From CAZSVI01 sp964610205 (GTDB lineage Bacteria; Bacillota; Clostridia; DSM-8532), in assembly GCA_964610205.1 (NCBI GenBank), contig CAZSVI010000004.1, forward strand, positions 1-60,849: 60,849 nucleotides of DNA, written 5' to 3'. This document shows, in pieces, positions 1-8,130 of the stretch. Numbering within the stretch: the stretch's first letter is position 1; each line of letters opens with the position of its first letter. The notes below the pieces were generated by a model. It made no database searches. It was given only the letters and a program-made list of their open reading frames with translations, and was not told where the DNA came from. A program made the position numbers and the translations under genes.

Positions 1-22
1 TTGATACAACTTGCTTAGAGCG

Positions 23-51
23 AAAAAGTTTGCAAAAAAAACAAACTTTTT
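23..51 (-). terminator. Intrinsic terminator downstream of noc
   Basis: A 10-bp inverted repeat (AAAAAGTTTG / CAAACTTTTT) has an A-rich loop. Read on the minus strand it follows the noc stop codon and ends in a T-rich arm, so it is a plausible end for the noc transcript. A/T-rich stems of this kind can also work in both directions. Confidence 0.6.
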
Positions 52-85
52 TAGAATTACATATCTGTGTTTGCTGCATGCTTTT

Positions 86-946
86 CTATTGCGCCTGTCT
101 CATCGTCTGTTCCCTTTTTGGTATTCTTACGATAAATTCTACAAATTCTCCTCTGTCAATTTGAGCTGCTTTAGCATTAACACCGGATTTTTTCATCATA
201 TCGATAGCCTGACGAATGGTATTTACAAAGATCCGAATATCTTTAATTGAACGGGTAAGGCGTTTACCATTCTCATACATGTTAGGATCGACATACCTGT
301 CCAGCGCTTTTTGAACCAGTTCTTCCGTCTTTTTTACATTCATATCTTTTTCGCAAACCTTCTGCAAAACTTTTAACTGGATCTGTTCATCATGAATTTT
401 TAGCAAAGCTCTGGCGTGTCTTTCGGTAAGCTGATGATCCGACAACATTTTCTTAACCATCGGAGGAAGCTTTAGCAAGCGGATCTTATTGGCAATGGTT
501 GATTGGCTCTTTCCTATCTTCTGTGCAAGTTCCTCCTGTGTCAAATCATGATCCTTAATTAGATTACGGTATCCTTCCGCCTCTTCCATATATCCGAGAT
601 CCTCACGCTGAAGATTTTCAATCAGAGCCATAATAGCCAGATCATCCTCATTTACATCTATAATTATAGCCGGTATTTCCTTCAAGCCAGCCATTATAGA
701 AGCTCTGAGGCGTCTTTCCCCCGAAACAAGCTCATAATTGTATGCAGATGTTTTCCTAACATTGATAGGCTGGATAACTCCATATTCCTTGATAGAACTG
801 CAAAGCTCCTCCAGTGCGACATGTTCAAAACTGCGCCTGGGCTGATAGGGATTTGGCCTAATATTATCAAGCGGTATATAAGTGATCTTTTTCTGTTCTG
901 TTTTTTTCTCGGACCGGGATAATCCAAATCTTTCCTGCAAAGTCAT
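86..946 (-). CDS. noc: Nucleoid occlusion protein Noc (ParB family)
   Basis: ParB-family CTPase/DNA-binding protein. Noc binds dispersed chromosomal sites and spreads at the membrane to block Z-ring assembly over the nucleoid. About 286 residues. The ParB N-terminal domain carries NPYQPRR and GERRLRA (the CTP-binding GERRxR-type box), followed by an HTH region (LTQEELAQKIGKSQSTIANKIRLL). I chose the ATG at 946 over the one at 985 because AGGAAGG lies 7 nt upstream of it and it gives a Noc-like N-terminus (MTLQERFGL), comparable to the amphipathic membrane-targeting helix of Bacillus Noc. Its place next to rsmG-mnmG, with a second ParB at 15.4 kb beside parA, supports Noc rather than Spo0J. 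Paralogue assignment is strong from context, but no Noc-specific DNA site was tested. Confidence 0.88.
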   Translation of the reverse strand: MTLQERFGLSRSEKKTEQKKITYIPLDNIRPNPYQPRRSFEHVALEELCSSIKEYGVIQPINVRKTSAYNYELVSGERRLRASIMAGLKEIPAIIIDVNEDDLAIMALIENLQREDLGYMEEAEGYRNLIKDHDLTQEELAQKIGKSQSTIANKIRLLKLPPMVKKMLSDHQLTERHARALLKIHDEQIQLKVLQKVCEKDMNVKKTEELVQKALDRYVDPNMYENGKRLTRSIKDIRIFVNTIRQAIDMMKKSGVNAKAAQIDRGEFVEFIVRIPKREQTMRQAQ

Positions 947-1087
947 AACGGCACCTTCCTTACTTATTTTCTTTTGTTCTTCCATGTAAAAATTTACATG
1001 ACTTATATTCTCCGTTACTTCTTTTATTCCTTTTTTTTATTCAAAGAATCGATCGCAGGAAACCCTTGAAAAATAAGGCTTTCGAGA

Positions 1088-1810
1088 TTATCTTAAGGGT
1101 GATTTTGTCGGTTTTCCACTTTTTCTGGGATATTCTGTCGGTGTTTGTCGAACTTTCTCAATCAAAATAATATTTCTTTTACTATTTTCCACAGGCAGCA
1201 TAAAGGAATGTACCTTTTTTATTTTTCCTCCCAAAATATAAATCGCGGATTCGGCTTCTGAAAGCTCCTTTTGGATATCACTGCCCTTCATGGAAATAAA
1301 AAAACCGCCTTTTCTGACAAAAGGCAGAATATATTCGGAAAGTACGGACAAAGAAGCCACCGCTCTGGCTATTCCCATATCATAGCATTCCCTGTGTGCA
1401 CACCTGCGGCTCAATTCCTCTGCCCTGCCATGTATCAGCTGTATTTTTTCAAATGAATTTTCCTTAAAAACATCATCCAGAAACCTTATCCTTTTTTCAA
1501 GAGAATCGATTAATGTGACAGACATCTCCTTATTAACGATCTTTATTGGAATACCCGGGAAACCCGCCCCGGTTCCCACATCTACAAGACTCATGGTATC
1601 ATCTGGAAAGAAGGGAAGAACGGATAATGAATCTAAAAAGTGTTTTATTACCACATCCCGTTCATCGGTAATCGCTGTCAGGTTCATTTTTTTGTTCCAT
1701 TCCATCAGCTTGCGGTGATATTTATCGAATAATACCACCTGATCATCTGTAACCGTTACACCGAAAAAAGACGCACCGGTTTTTAAAAGCTCAATATTAT
1801 CATGAGTCAT
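1088..1810 (-). CDS. rsmG: 16S rRNA (guanine-N7)-methyltransferase RsmG
   Basis: Methylates N7 of G527 (E. coli numbering) in 16S rRNA using SAM; formerly GidB. 240 residues, the usual family length. The SAM-binding motif VDVGTGAGFPGIP lies at about residues 72-84, and the N-terminal FDKYHRKLMEWNKKMNLTAI is characteristic. GAGGAG sits 8 nt before the start. The start overlaps the end of mnmG by 11 bp, so the two are translationally coupled in one minus-strand operon. Confidence 0.96.
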   Translation of the reverse strand: MTHDNIELLKTGASFFGVTVTDDQVVLFDKYHRKLMEWNKKMNLTAITDERDVVIKHFLDSLSVLPFFPDDTMSLVDVGTGAGFPGIPIKIVNKEMSVTLIDSLEKRIRFLDDVFKENSFEKIQLIHGRAEELSRRCAHRECYDMGIARAVASLSVLSEYILPFVRKGGFFISMKGSDIQKELSEAESAIYILGGKIKKVHSFMLPVENSKRNIILIEKVRQTPTEYPRKSGKPTKSPLR

Positions 1811-3692
1811 GTTTCCTGCTCCTCTTACCTTTCACATTCAAATAAATAATCAAAACAGAAATATCCGCAGGAGAAACCCCTGAGATTCTGGAGGCCTGAC
1901 CCAAAGACTGCGGTTTGTGCCTTGAAAGCTTCTGCCGGGCTTCAATCCGCAATCCTGAAATTTCCTCATAGTTTATATCTTCAGGAATTATTCTTTGTTC
2001 CATTTTTTTAAACTGCTCAATCTGCTGCAATTGTTTTGTAATATACCCTTCATATTTTACTGAAACGGAAACCTGCTCGGCAAACGATTTGGGCAGCTGA
2101 GGCATTTCATCATCAATCTCCCGTAACGCCTCATACGCTATTTCGGGACGCTTCAGCAGATCATGCATCTTTATTCCGCTTACGATTCGGGTACTTTTGT
2201 TTTTATCCAAAAAGCAATTGACTTTTTCAGACGGCGGAACTGTCTTAGCCTTCAATCGTTCTATCTCTTTGGAGATTTCTTCTTGCTTTAAAAGGAACTT
2301 CCGGTATCTTTCTTCCTTAATCAAACCAAGCTCATAACCAATCGGAGTTAACCTGTAATCTGCGTTGTCCTGCCGCAAGTGCAAACGGTATTCTGCTCTG
2401 GATGTCATCATGCGATATGGTTCATTTGTTCCCTTTGTAACCAAATCGTCAATCAGAACGCCGATATATGCCTGGGATCGATCCAGAACAAGCGGCTCTT
2501 TACCCTTTATTTTCAAAACAGCATTTATACCGGCAATAAGCCCTTGCGCAGCAGCCTCCTCATACCCTGAACTGCCGTTTATTTGCCCCGCCGAAAATAA
2601 TCCATCTATTTTTTTAAACTCCATAGACAGCTTTAAATCCTGCGGGTTTATGCAATCGTACTCAATTGCGTAGGCATTCCTCATCACCTGAGCATTTTCA
2701 AGACCGGGAAGGCTTCTTATCATTTTAAGCTGAACATCCTCCGGCATACTTGTGGAAAAACCCTGAAGGTATATTTCTTCCGTATCCAAACCCATGGGCT
2801 CAATAAATATCTGATGTCTCTCCTTGTCGGCAAAACGTACGACTTTATCCTCTATCGAAGGACAATAGCGGGGCCCGATACCTTCAATCATGCCGCCGAA
2901 CAATGGAGAACGGTGCAAATTTTCATGTATTATCCGGTGCGTTTCTTCGGTAGTGTATATAAGGTAACAGGATACCTGTTCCCGATCAATTGTTTCATGT
3001 TCAAACGAAAACGGAACAATGGGGTTATCCCCGGACTGTTCTTCCATTTTGGAAAAGTCTACGCTTCTCCGGTTAATTCTGGATGGAGTTCCGGTTTTAA
3101 ACCTCATGAGTTCTATACCATGATTTTTTAAATTGTCCGACAACCGGTTTGCCGGTAAAACTCCGTCGGGGCCTCCGTTGTATGATACCTCCCCGATAAT
3201 AATTTTCCCCTTCAGGTATGTTCCCGTTGTGAGAATAACCGTTTTACAGGGATACACTGTCCCGATATGTGTTTTGACTCCGGATATGGACATATCCGTA
3301 AGAAGAATTTCAACAATCTCTGCTTGTATTAGATGCAGGTTTTCCTGAAGTTCCAGTGTATGCTTCATCTCTCTTTGGTAGGAGCGTCTGTCCATTTGAG
3401 CACGAAGTGAAAAAACCGCGGGACCTTTAGCGGTGTTAAGAGTACGTGACTGAATAAGGGTTTTATCGGCACAACGGCCCATTTCTCCGCCTAAAGCATC
3501 AATCTCTCTTACCAGATGCCCCTTTGCCGTACCGCCTATACTGGGATTACAGGGCATATTGGCAATACCGTCCAGGTGAATGTCAAAAATTGCCGTTACA
3601 GCGCCCATTTTTGCCGCGGCAAGAGCAGCTTCACAGCCCGCGTGTCCGGCTCCTATTACAATGACATCATAATTTTTACCGATATAAGTCAT
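1800..3692 (-). CDS. mnmG: tRNA uridine-5-carboxymethylaminomethyl modification enzyme MnmG (GidA)
   Basis: FAD-dependent partner of MnmE that installs carboxymethylaminomethyl groups on U34 of certain tRNAs. 630 residues, full length. The N-terminal dinucleotide-binding motif GAGHAGCEAALAAAKMG follows the first beta strand. Further conserved stretches are PCNPSIGGTAKGHLVREIDALGG and GLFSAGQINGSSGYEEAAAQG, and the C-terminal helical MnmE-binding domain is present. GAGGG precedes the ATG. It lies 34 bp downstream of mnmE and overlaps rsmG. Confidence 0.97.
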   Translation of the reverse strand: MTYIGKNYDVIVIGAGHAGCEAALAAAKMGAVTAIFDIHLDGIANMPCNPSIGGTAKGHLVREIDALGGEMGRCADKTLIQSRTLNTAKGPAVFSLRAQMDRRSYQREMKHTLELQENLHLIQAEIVEILLTDMSISGVKTHIGTVYPCKTVILTTGTYLKGKIIIGEVSYNGGPDGVLPANRLSDNLKNHGIELMRFKTGTPSRINRRSVDFSKMEEQSGDNPIVPFSFEHETIDREQVSCYLIYTTEETHRIIHENLHRSPLFGGMIEGIGPRYCPSIEDKVVRFADKERHQIFIEPMGLDTEEIYLQGFSTSMPEDVQLKMIRSLPGLENAQVMRNAYAIEYDCINPQDLKLSMEFKKIDGLFSAGQINGSSGYEEAAAQGLIAGINAVLKIKGKEPLVLDRSQAYIGVLIDDLVTKGTNEPYRMMTSRAEYRLHLRQDNADYRLTPIGYELGLIKEERYRKFLLKQEEISKEIERLKAKTVPPSEKVNCFLDKNKSTRIVSGIKMHDLLKRPEIAYEALREIDDEMPQLPKSFAEQVSVSVKYEGYITKQLQQIEQFKKMEQRIIPEDINYEEISGLRIEARQKLSRHKPQSLGQASRISGVSPADISVLIIYLNVKGKRSRKHDS

Positions 3693-3725
3693 TTTCTTCC
3701 CTCTTTTTGTTAAAACCCACCGGTT

Positions 3726-5111
3726 CTATTTTCCCACACAAAATCTTTCAAAAATATTCATTACAACCTCTTCCGACACATTATGCCCGGTTATTTGTCC
3801 CAGGTTTTCAGCCGCGCTTTTAATATCCATTGAAACGATATCCAAAGTCAAATACGCTTTGGCACCGTTCAGCGCCGCTTTTAAATTATCCCGTGCATTG
3901 GACAGAAGCTGCTTATGACGCGCGTTTGTAACCAGAATCTGATTATCCGTGTCTATTTTGTTTCTGTTAACAAAATGATATATCTCCTTCTCAAGATAAT
4001 TAATACCGGAATCTTCCAGTACAGATATCTCAATTGCTTCGGGAACCTTTTTTAAAATGTCATTTAGTCTGTCCTGTTCCTTTTTGTCTGTTTTGTTGAC
4101 TACATACATGGTTTTTTTATTAAAATCCCTTACTTTCTCAAGTATTTCAGCATCTTCCTTTTCAAATCCGCTTTCAGCGTCCAGTATAAACAGAATAAGA
4201 TCCGCTGAATCTATGACTTCCAAGGCTTTTTCCACGCCTATTTTTTCAACTTTATCTTCTGTGTTTCTAAGCCCTGCGGTATCTAAAAGTTTTATCGGTA
4301 AACCCATAATATTTATATATTCTTCGAGAATGTCCCTGGTTGTTCCCGGGATCTCCGTAACAATAGCCCGGTTTTTACCTGCCAGCCGGTTCAGCAGGGA
4401 CGATTTCCCGGCATTGGGCTTTCCTATGATTACAACTTCCATTCCCTCTCTTAGAATTTTACCATAATCAAAACTTCCAATCAGGCTCTCCAGATCCAGT
4501 ATTATATTTTCTATACGTTTAGAACATTCTTTCATTGTTATTTCTTCAAAATCATACTCGGGATAATCAAGATTAACTTCTATTCCGGCAAGCATTTCAA
4601 TCAGGGCTTTTCTCAGCTCGATTACTTTACCTGACAGTTTTCCTTCAAGTTGTGAAACGGCAACTTTTGAACTTTTTTCTGTTCGGGATGTGATAATGTC
4701 CATTACCGCCTCCGCTTGAGTAAGATCCATCCTTCCGTTAATAAATGCTCTTTTTGTAAACTCTCCAGCTTCAGCAGGCCTTGCTCCGTTACGGAATATA
4801 ACATCAAGAATTCTGGAAGCCGTGACATAACCTCCATGACAGTTTATTTCAACCGTATCTTCTCTTGTATATGTTTTTGGCGGCATCATTTTGGAAATCA
4901 GCACCTCGTCAATGATCATACCCGTATCCGGATCGAATATCTTACCATAATGAATGGTATGGGACGGATAATTCAAAAAGTCACCTTTTCCTTTGAATAT
5001 TCTTCCCGAAATTAAAAACGCCTGTGAGCCGCTTATTCTTATAATAGAGATTCCGGCATTACCTACTGCTGTTGAAATTGCTGCTATTGTATCCGTTATA
5101 ATACCATTCAT
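3726..5111 (-). CDS. mnmE: tRNA modification GTPase MnmE (TrmE)
   Basis: GTPase that works with MnmG in wobble-uridine modification. 461 residues. The N-terminal tetrahydrofolate-binding domain is followed by a helical domain that contains an inserted G domain: GKPNAGKSS (P-loop), a TTRD switch region, DTAGLR (G3) and NKTD (G4). The protein ends in the family C-terminal CxGK motif (CVGK), whose Cys is catalytically required. It is the first gene of an mnmE-mnmG-rsmG operon and is separated from jag by a terminator. Confidence 0.97.
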   Translation of the reverse strand: MNGIITDTIAAISTAVGNAGISIIRISGSQAFLISGRIFKGKGDFLNYPSHTIHYGKIFDPDTGMIIDEVLISKMMPPKTYTREDTVEINCHGGYVTASRILDVIFRNGARPAEAGEFTKRAFINGRMDLTQAEAVMDIITSRTEKSSKVAVSQLEGKLSGKVIELRKALIEMLAGIEVNLDYPEYDFEEITMKECSKRIENIILDLESLIGSFDYGKILREGMEVVIIGKPNAGKSSLLNRLAGKNRAIVTEIPGTTRDILEEYINIMGLPIKLLDTAGLRNTEDKVEKIGVEKALEVIDSADLILFILDAESGFEKEDAEILEKVRDFNKKTMYVVNKTDKKEQDRLNDILKKVPEAIEISVLEDSGINYLEKEIYHFVNRNKIDTDNQILVTNARHKQLLSNARDNLKAALNGAKAYLTLDIVSMDIKSAAENLGQITGHNVSEEVVMNIFERFCVGK

Positions 5112-5220
5112 ATAAATTCCTCTTTTCTGCTTACTATGATATCTTACAATATCTCAGTCATTGTTAGTCAGCTCTGCCTCGCAGGATCATCGGACTTGTT
5201 ATGTCAAAGGTTTATACGTC

Positions 5221-5251
5221 AAAAAATGGACAATGGGTTCCCCATCGTCCA
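5221..5251 (-). terminator. Intrinsic terminator between jag and mnmE
   Basis: An 11-bp stem with one A.C mismatch (TGGACAATGGG against its complement) is followed on the minus strand by six T. It lies 38 bp after the jag stop, so the rnpA-yidD-yidC-jag transcript should end here and mnmE should have its own promoter in the 5112-5220 gap. Confidence 0.75.
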
Positions 5252-5288
5252 CCTGAAATCCTCCGTTTATTTTCATATAAAATCACTA

Positions 5289-5927
5289 TTATAACAGACT
5301 GCCTTCCCTTTTATACTTGATGACCACTTTCCTGTTGGGTTCATCACCTATACTGTATGTCTCAACCGAATTAAAATCCTGCAGTGTTGCATGTATAATC
5401 CTTCTCTCATATGGATTCATAGGCTCTAAGGTCATATTCTTCCTTGTCTTAGAAACCTTATCGGCAAGCCTTGTTGCGAGTTTTACAAGGGTTTCTTCTC
5501 TTTTTTCCCGATAGTTGCCTACATCAAGAATCACACGCATAAATTTTTCACTTTGTTTATTCACAACAAGACCTAAAAGGTATTGCAGAGCATCAAGAGT
5601 TTCACCTCTGCGGCCGATAACAATTCCTATATTTTCTGCCGACAGTCTGACCGTCAGGGAATCACCCTCCGTGATTATATCCATTTTTTCATTCAGATCC
5701 ATTGCTTTAAATACCGGCTTAAGGAAACCTATTACAATATCTTCATAATTTGCTTTTCTATAAACACGAACAACAGCATTCCTTCCTCCAAGTAAGCCAA
5801 AGAGACCTTTGCTTCCTTCATCAAGAACCTCTATATCCGCATCTTCCATATCAATGTCCATATCATTAAGAGCTTCTTCAATAGCGGATTCAACCGTTCG
5901 TCCTTCTTTTTCAACATACTGTTCCAC
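5289..5927 (-). CDS. jag: RNA-binding protein Jag/KhpB (SpoIIIJ-associated)
   Basis: 212 residues with the three expected parts. The N-terminal Jag_N domain (EGRTVESAIEEAL... EVLDEGSKGLFGLLGG) is followed by a KH domain around residues 75-140 (VRLSAENIGIVIGRRGETLDALQYL, with an intact GxxG-type loop) and a C-terminal R3H domain (NPYERRIIHATLQ, holding the R-x3-H signature). Known as an RNA-binding protein linked to cell elongation and sporulation. Start is GTG at 5927 with AGGAGG 8 nt upstream. It sits 2 bp after yidC, as usual in Firmicutes. Confidence 0.93.
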   Translation of the reverse strand: MEQYVEKEGRTVESAIEEALNDMDIDMEDADIEVLDEGSKGLFGLLGGRNAVVRVYRKANYEDIVIGFLKPVFKAMDLNEKMDIITEGDSLTVRLSAENIGIVIGRRGETLDALQYLLGLVVNKQSEKFMRVILDVGNYREKREETLVKLATRLADKVSKTRKNMTLEPMNPYERRIIHATLQDFNSVETYSIGDEPNRKVVIKYKREGSLL

Positions 5928-5929
5928 TC

Positions 5930-6871
5930 TTATCCCTCCTTTTTTTTGAGCATATATTTATCCGTATAATATTGCTGCGCAATCTGAACAGCATTGCTTA
6001 CGGTCCAATACAGAGACAAACCGAGGGGCAGCTGGAACCCAAACAGCAGAGTCATAAGAGGACCAAAATACATCATGGTTTTACCTGTCTGGTTCATCTG
6101 TGCGTTTCCGCTTCCGGATTGCGCAGTTTTTGCCATGGACATTTTCGATGAAATAAATGTCGTGGCTGCAGCAACAAGAACCAATACCAACGCGGGAATA
6201 TATAAACCGGGTTTCTCCGCAATCAGATTGAAATCGTACGTTGGTTTGACACCAAGGTTAAAAATTTTCAAAAACGCCAGATTAATCATTTCAGTCCCTT
6301 CTTCAACTAAAGATGGAATATCGTTTATCGCGCTTATAATATTAATTTCATGATAAGCATTTCTTTCAAACAGCTTTGCAACCCCTTCTGCACTTGTTTT
6401 CACACCCTCAAAATCACCCAGAAAAGGATTTTCTTTCGCAGGAAAAAGTTCCGGTTTAATTTCCATTATGCGAATAAGAACAGAACCTATCATTTGTTTT
6501 GACCACCCATACATATATGTAAGGGGTTTTCTGATAACATAGAAAAGCGCAAACATAACAGGCAACTGAAAAAGCATAGGAAGACATCCGCCTGCGGGAT
6601 TAACCTTCTTTTCCTGATAAAGCTTCATCATTTCCTGGTTCAGTTTTTCCTTATCGTTTTTATACCGTTGCTGAAGTTTTTGTATCTCGGGCTGAATCTC
6701 CTGCATTTTTTGCGTGGATTTAAGTTGTTTTAGTGTTAATGGCAATAAGGCAAGCTTTATAATGATTGTAAACAGAACCAATGACACTCCATAGTTATGA
6801 AAACCTATAGTGATGTATATATAGTACAATAGCTGACCAAGTATTTTGGCGATAAAATCAAAAATACCCAT
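5930..6871 (-). CDS. yidC: Membrane protein insertase YidC (SpoIIIJ/Oxa1 family)
   Basis: 313-residue insertase of the short Gram-positive type, lacking the large periplasmic domain of E. coli YidC. The first transmembrane segment holds the conserved basic residue of the substrate groove (TIIIKLALLPLTLKQLKS), followed by a Lys-rich coiled cytoplasmic hairpin (about 50-95) and then NPAGGCLPMLFQLPVMFALFYVI. An extended loop at about residues 125-200 separates TM2 from TM3. No lipobox is visible at the start. Lies between yidD and jag in the rnpA operon and has a strong GGAGGAG ribosome-binding site. Confidence 0.95.
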   Translation of the reverse strand: MGIFDFIAKILGQLLYYIYITIGFHNYGVSLVLFTIIIKLALLPLTLKQLKSTQKMQEIQPEIQKLQQRYKNDKEKLNQEMMKLYQEKKVNPAGGCLPMLFQLPVMFALFYVIRKPLTYMYGWSKQMIGSVLIRIMEIKPELFPAKENPFLGDFEGVKTSAEGVAKLFERNAYHEINIISAINDIPSLVEEGTEMINLAFLKIFNLGVKPTYDFNLIAEKPGLYIPALVLVLVAAATTFISSKMSMAKTAQSGSGNAQMNQTGKTMMYFGPLMTLLFGFQLPLGLSLYWTVSNAVQIAQQYYTDKYMLKKKEG

Positions 6872-6873
6872 TT

Positions 6874-7098
6874 TTATTCTCCTCCCCGTGAAACCGGATC
6901 ATATCCTCCCGGATGAAAGGGGTGACATTTAAGAATTCTCTTAATTGATAAAATCATCCCTCTCAAAGGTCCGTATATTTTTATGGCATCATAAGCATAG
7001 GAAGAACAGGAAGGATAAAACCTACAGGTGCTTTTACCCTTTAAAGGAGATATAAACCTGCGATATCCATATATAAGCCACAACAAAATTTTTTTCAT
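6874..7098 (-). CDS. yidD: Membrane protein insertion efficiency factor YidD
   Basis: 74 residues, the family norm. Contains the diagnostic stretch STCRFYPSCSSYAYDAI and HPFHPGGYDPV (DUF37). Assists membrane protein insertion beside YidC. Its ATG overlaps the rnpA stop by 4 bp and its stop lies 2 bp from yidC, so translation in this operon is tightly coupled. Confidence 0.95.
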   Translation of the reverse strand: MKKILLWLIYGYRRFISPLKGKSTCRFYPSCSSYAYDAIKIYGPLRGMILSIKRILKCHPFHPGGYDPVSRGGE

Positions 7099-7448
7099 TT
7101 CATTTCCTGTTCTATTACGTTTAATCGTTTCATTAAATAACGCATTTCCTTATATATTTGATTAAAACCGGGATCTTCACCGCAATCAGTTTTTCTTGCC
7201 ACAATAACGAAATCATAACCTTGTTTAAGTTTTTCCTGAAATAATCGGTAGCATTCACGTATAAGCCTGCGAATCCGGTTTCTTTTTACACTTATTCCAT
7301 ATTTTTTACTTGCAGTTATACCTAATCTGTTTATTTCCAAATGATTCGGCTGCACATATACAACCAAAGCATTTGAAACAGCATAACGACCTTTTCGATA
7401 AATTTTTTGAAATTCCCAGTTGTTTTTTATTTTATTAATTTTATTCAT
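7095..7448 (-). CDS. rnpA: Ribonuclease P protein component
   Basis: 117-residue basic protein that pairs with the RNase P RNA to mature tRNA 5' ends. The signature RNRIRRLIRECYR is present, with the aromatic N-terminal core (NWEFQKIYRKGRYAVSNALVVYV). Located between rpmH and yidD as in nearly all bacteria. The 260-bp gap to rpmH is longer than usual. Confidence 0.96.
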   Translation of the reverse strand: MNKINKIKNNWEFQKIYRKGRYAVSNALVVYVQPNHLEINRLGITASKKYGISVKRNRIRRLIRECYRLFQEKLKQGYDFVIVARKTDCGEDPGFNQIYKEMRYLMKRLNVIEQEMK

Positions 7449-7602
7449 TTTAAATCTTTCCGGTCTCAGAACAGTCCCTTTTATATTTAAACAAAATTAT
7501 CTCCAGTTTTACTTATTTTATCAGAAACCCCTCTGTATGAAAACAATAATTTAACTGCCTGCATATAACAAAATTCAAGAAAATAGACATTTAACGCTTT
7601 TT

Positions 7603-7616
7603 GTTTCCCGGAAAAT
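7603..7616. promoter_or_regulatory. Noc-binding-site-like sequence
   Basis: GTTTCCCGGAAAAT matches the Bacillus Noc box ATTTCCCGGGAAAT at 12 of 14 positions. It lies in the rnpA-rpmH gap. This could be chance; the binding preference of this organism's Noc is unknown. Confidence 0.25.
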
Positions 7617-7709
7617 ATTTTCTGTTAAACCTTTATGGTCATTATTTTTTATAACAGAAAGAACCGAAGTCCAAAACCATTAATGAAAAAAGACCACATA
7701 TAAGCGGTC

Positions 7710-7844
7710 TTATGCGGTTAATTTCTTTCTTCCCTTAAGCCTTCTGCTTTTTAAAACTTTTCGCCCATTGCTGGTTTTCATCCTCTTACGGAATCCATGT
7801 TCTTTTTTTCTTTGCCTTTTCTTGGGTTGATATGTTCTAAGCAC
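7710..7844 (-). CDS. rpmH: 50S ribosomal protein L34
   Basis: 44 residues: the highly basic L34 with TYQPKKRQRKKEHGFRKRM and RKVLKSRRLKGRKKLTA. The start is GTG at 7844 (MLRTYQ...), chosen because GGAGGTG lies about 7 nt upstream and the resulting N-terminus matches the family. An in-frame ATG 15 nt upstream overlaps that ribosome-binding site. First gene of the minus-strand rpmH-rnpA group facing away from dnaA. Confidence 0.97.
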   Translation of the reverse strand: MLRTYQPKKRQRKKEHGFRKRMKTSNGRKVLKSRRLKGRKKLTA

Positions 7845-7913
7845 CTGGCGCACCTCCATTCAAAATATCATTTTATCCATCATAATGCCTTTACACAAGA
7901 AGGCATCAGACCT

Positions 7914-7943
7914 ATTATATATGAAAGAATAAAAATTAGTCAA
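7914..7943 (-). promoter_or_regulatory. Predicted sigma-A promoter for rpmH
   Basis: On the minus strand, TTGACT (7943-7938) is followed after 18 bp by a perfect TATAAT (7919-7914). The leader to rpmH is about 60 nt and contains a small hairpin (AATGCCTT / AAGGCATT). Confidence 0.7.
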
Positions 7944-8062
7944 TACATTCTAAGATATAATATTTTCTTTTACCGCCATAATCTACATTTTGACGTACTT
8001 ATATCTTTTATATACCATATATTGTGCCATGAATAATTACAATTTTATACCTCATCATTTTG

Positions 8063-8091
8063 TTGAAACCTTAAGGGAAGTTTGATATAGT
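8063..8091 (+). promoter_or_regulatory. Predicted sigma-A promoter for dnaA
   Basis: TTGAAA (8063-8068), a 17-bp spacer and TATAGT (8086-8091) give a start about 33 nt before the dnaA ATG, just upstream of the CTGGAGGA ribosome-binding site. I found no consensus DnaA box in 7845-8130, which argues against DnaA autorepression from that gap. Confidence 0.65.
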
Positions 8092-8130
8092 TAATGATAC
8101 CGGTTAAATTAACCCCCTGGAGGAATAAAA

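Noticed and set aside
11..250. 79-codon plus-strand reading frame at the window start
   Set aside because: It lies opposite the 3' end of noc and over its terminator, with no ribosome-binding site or recognisable protein features.
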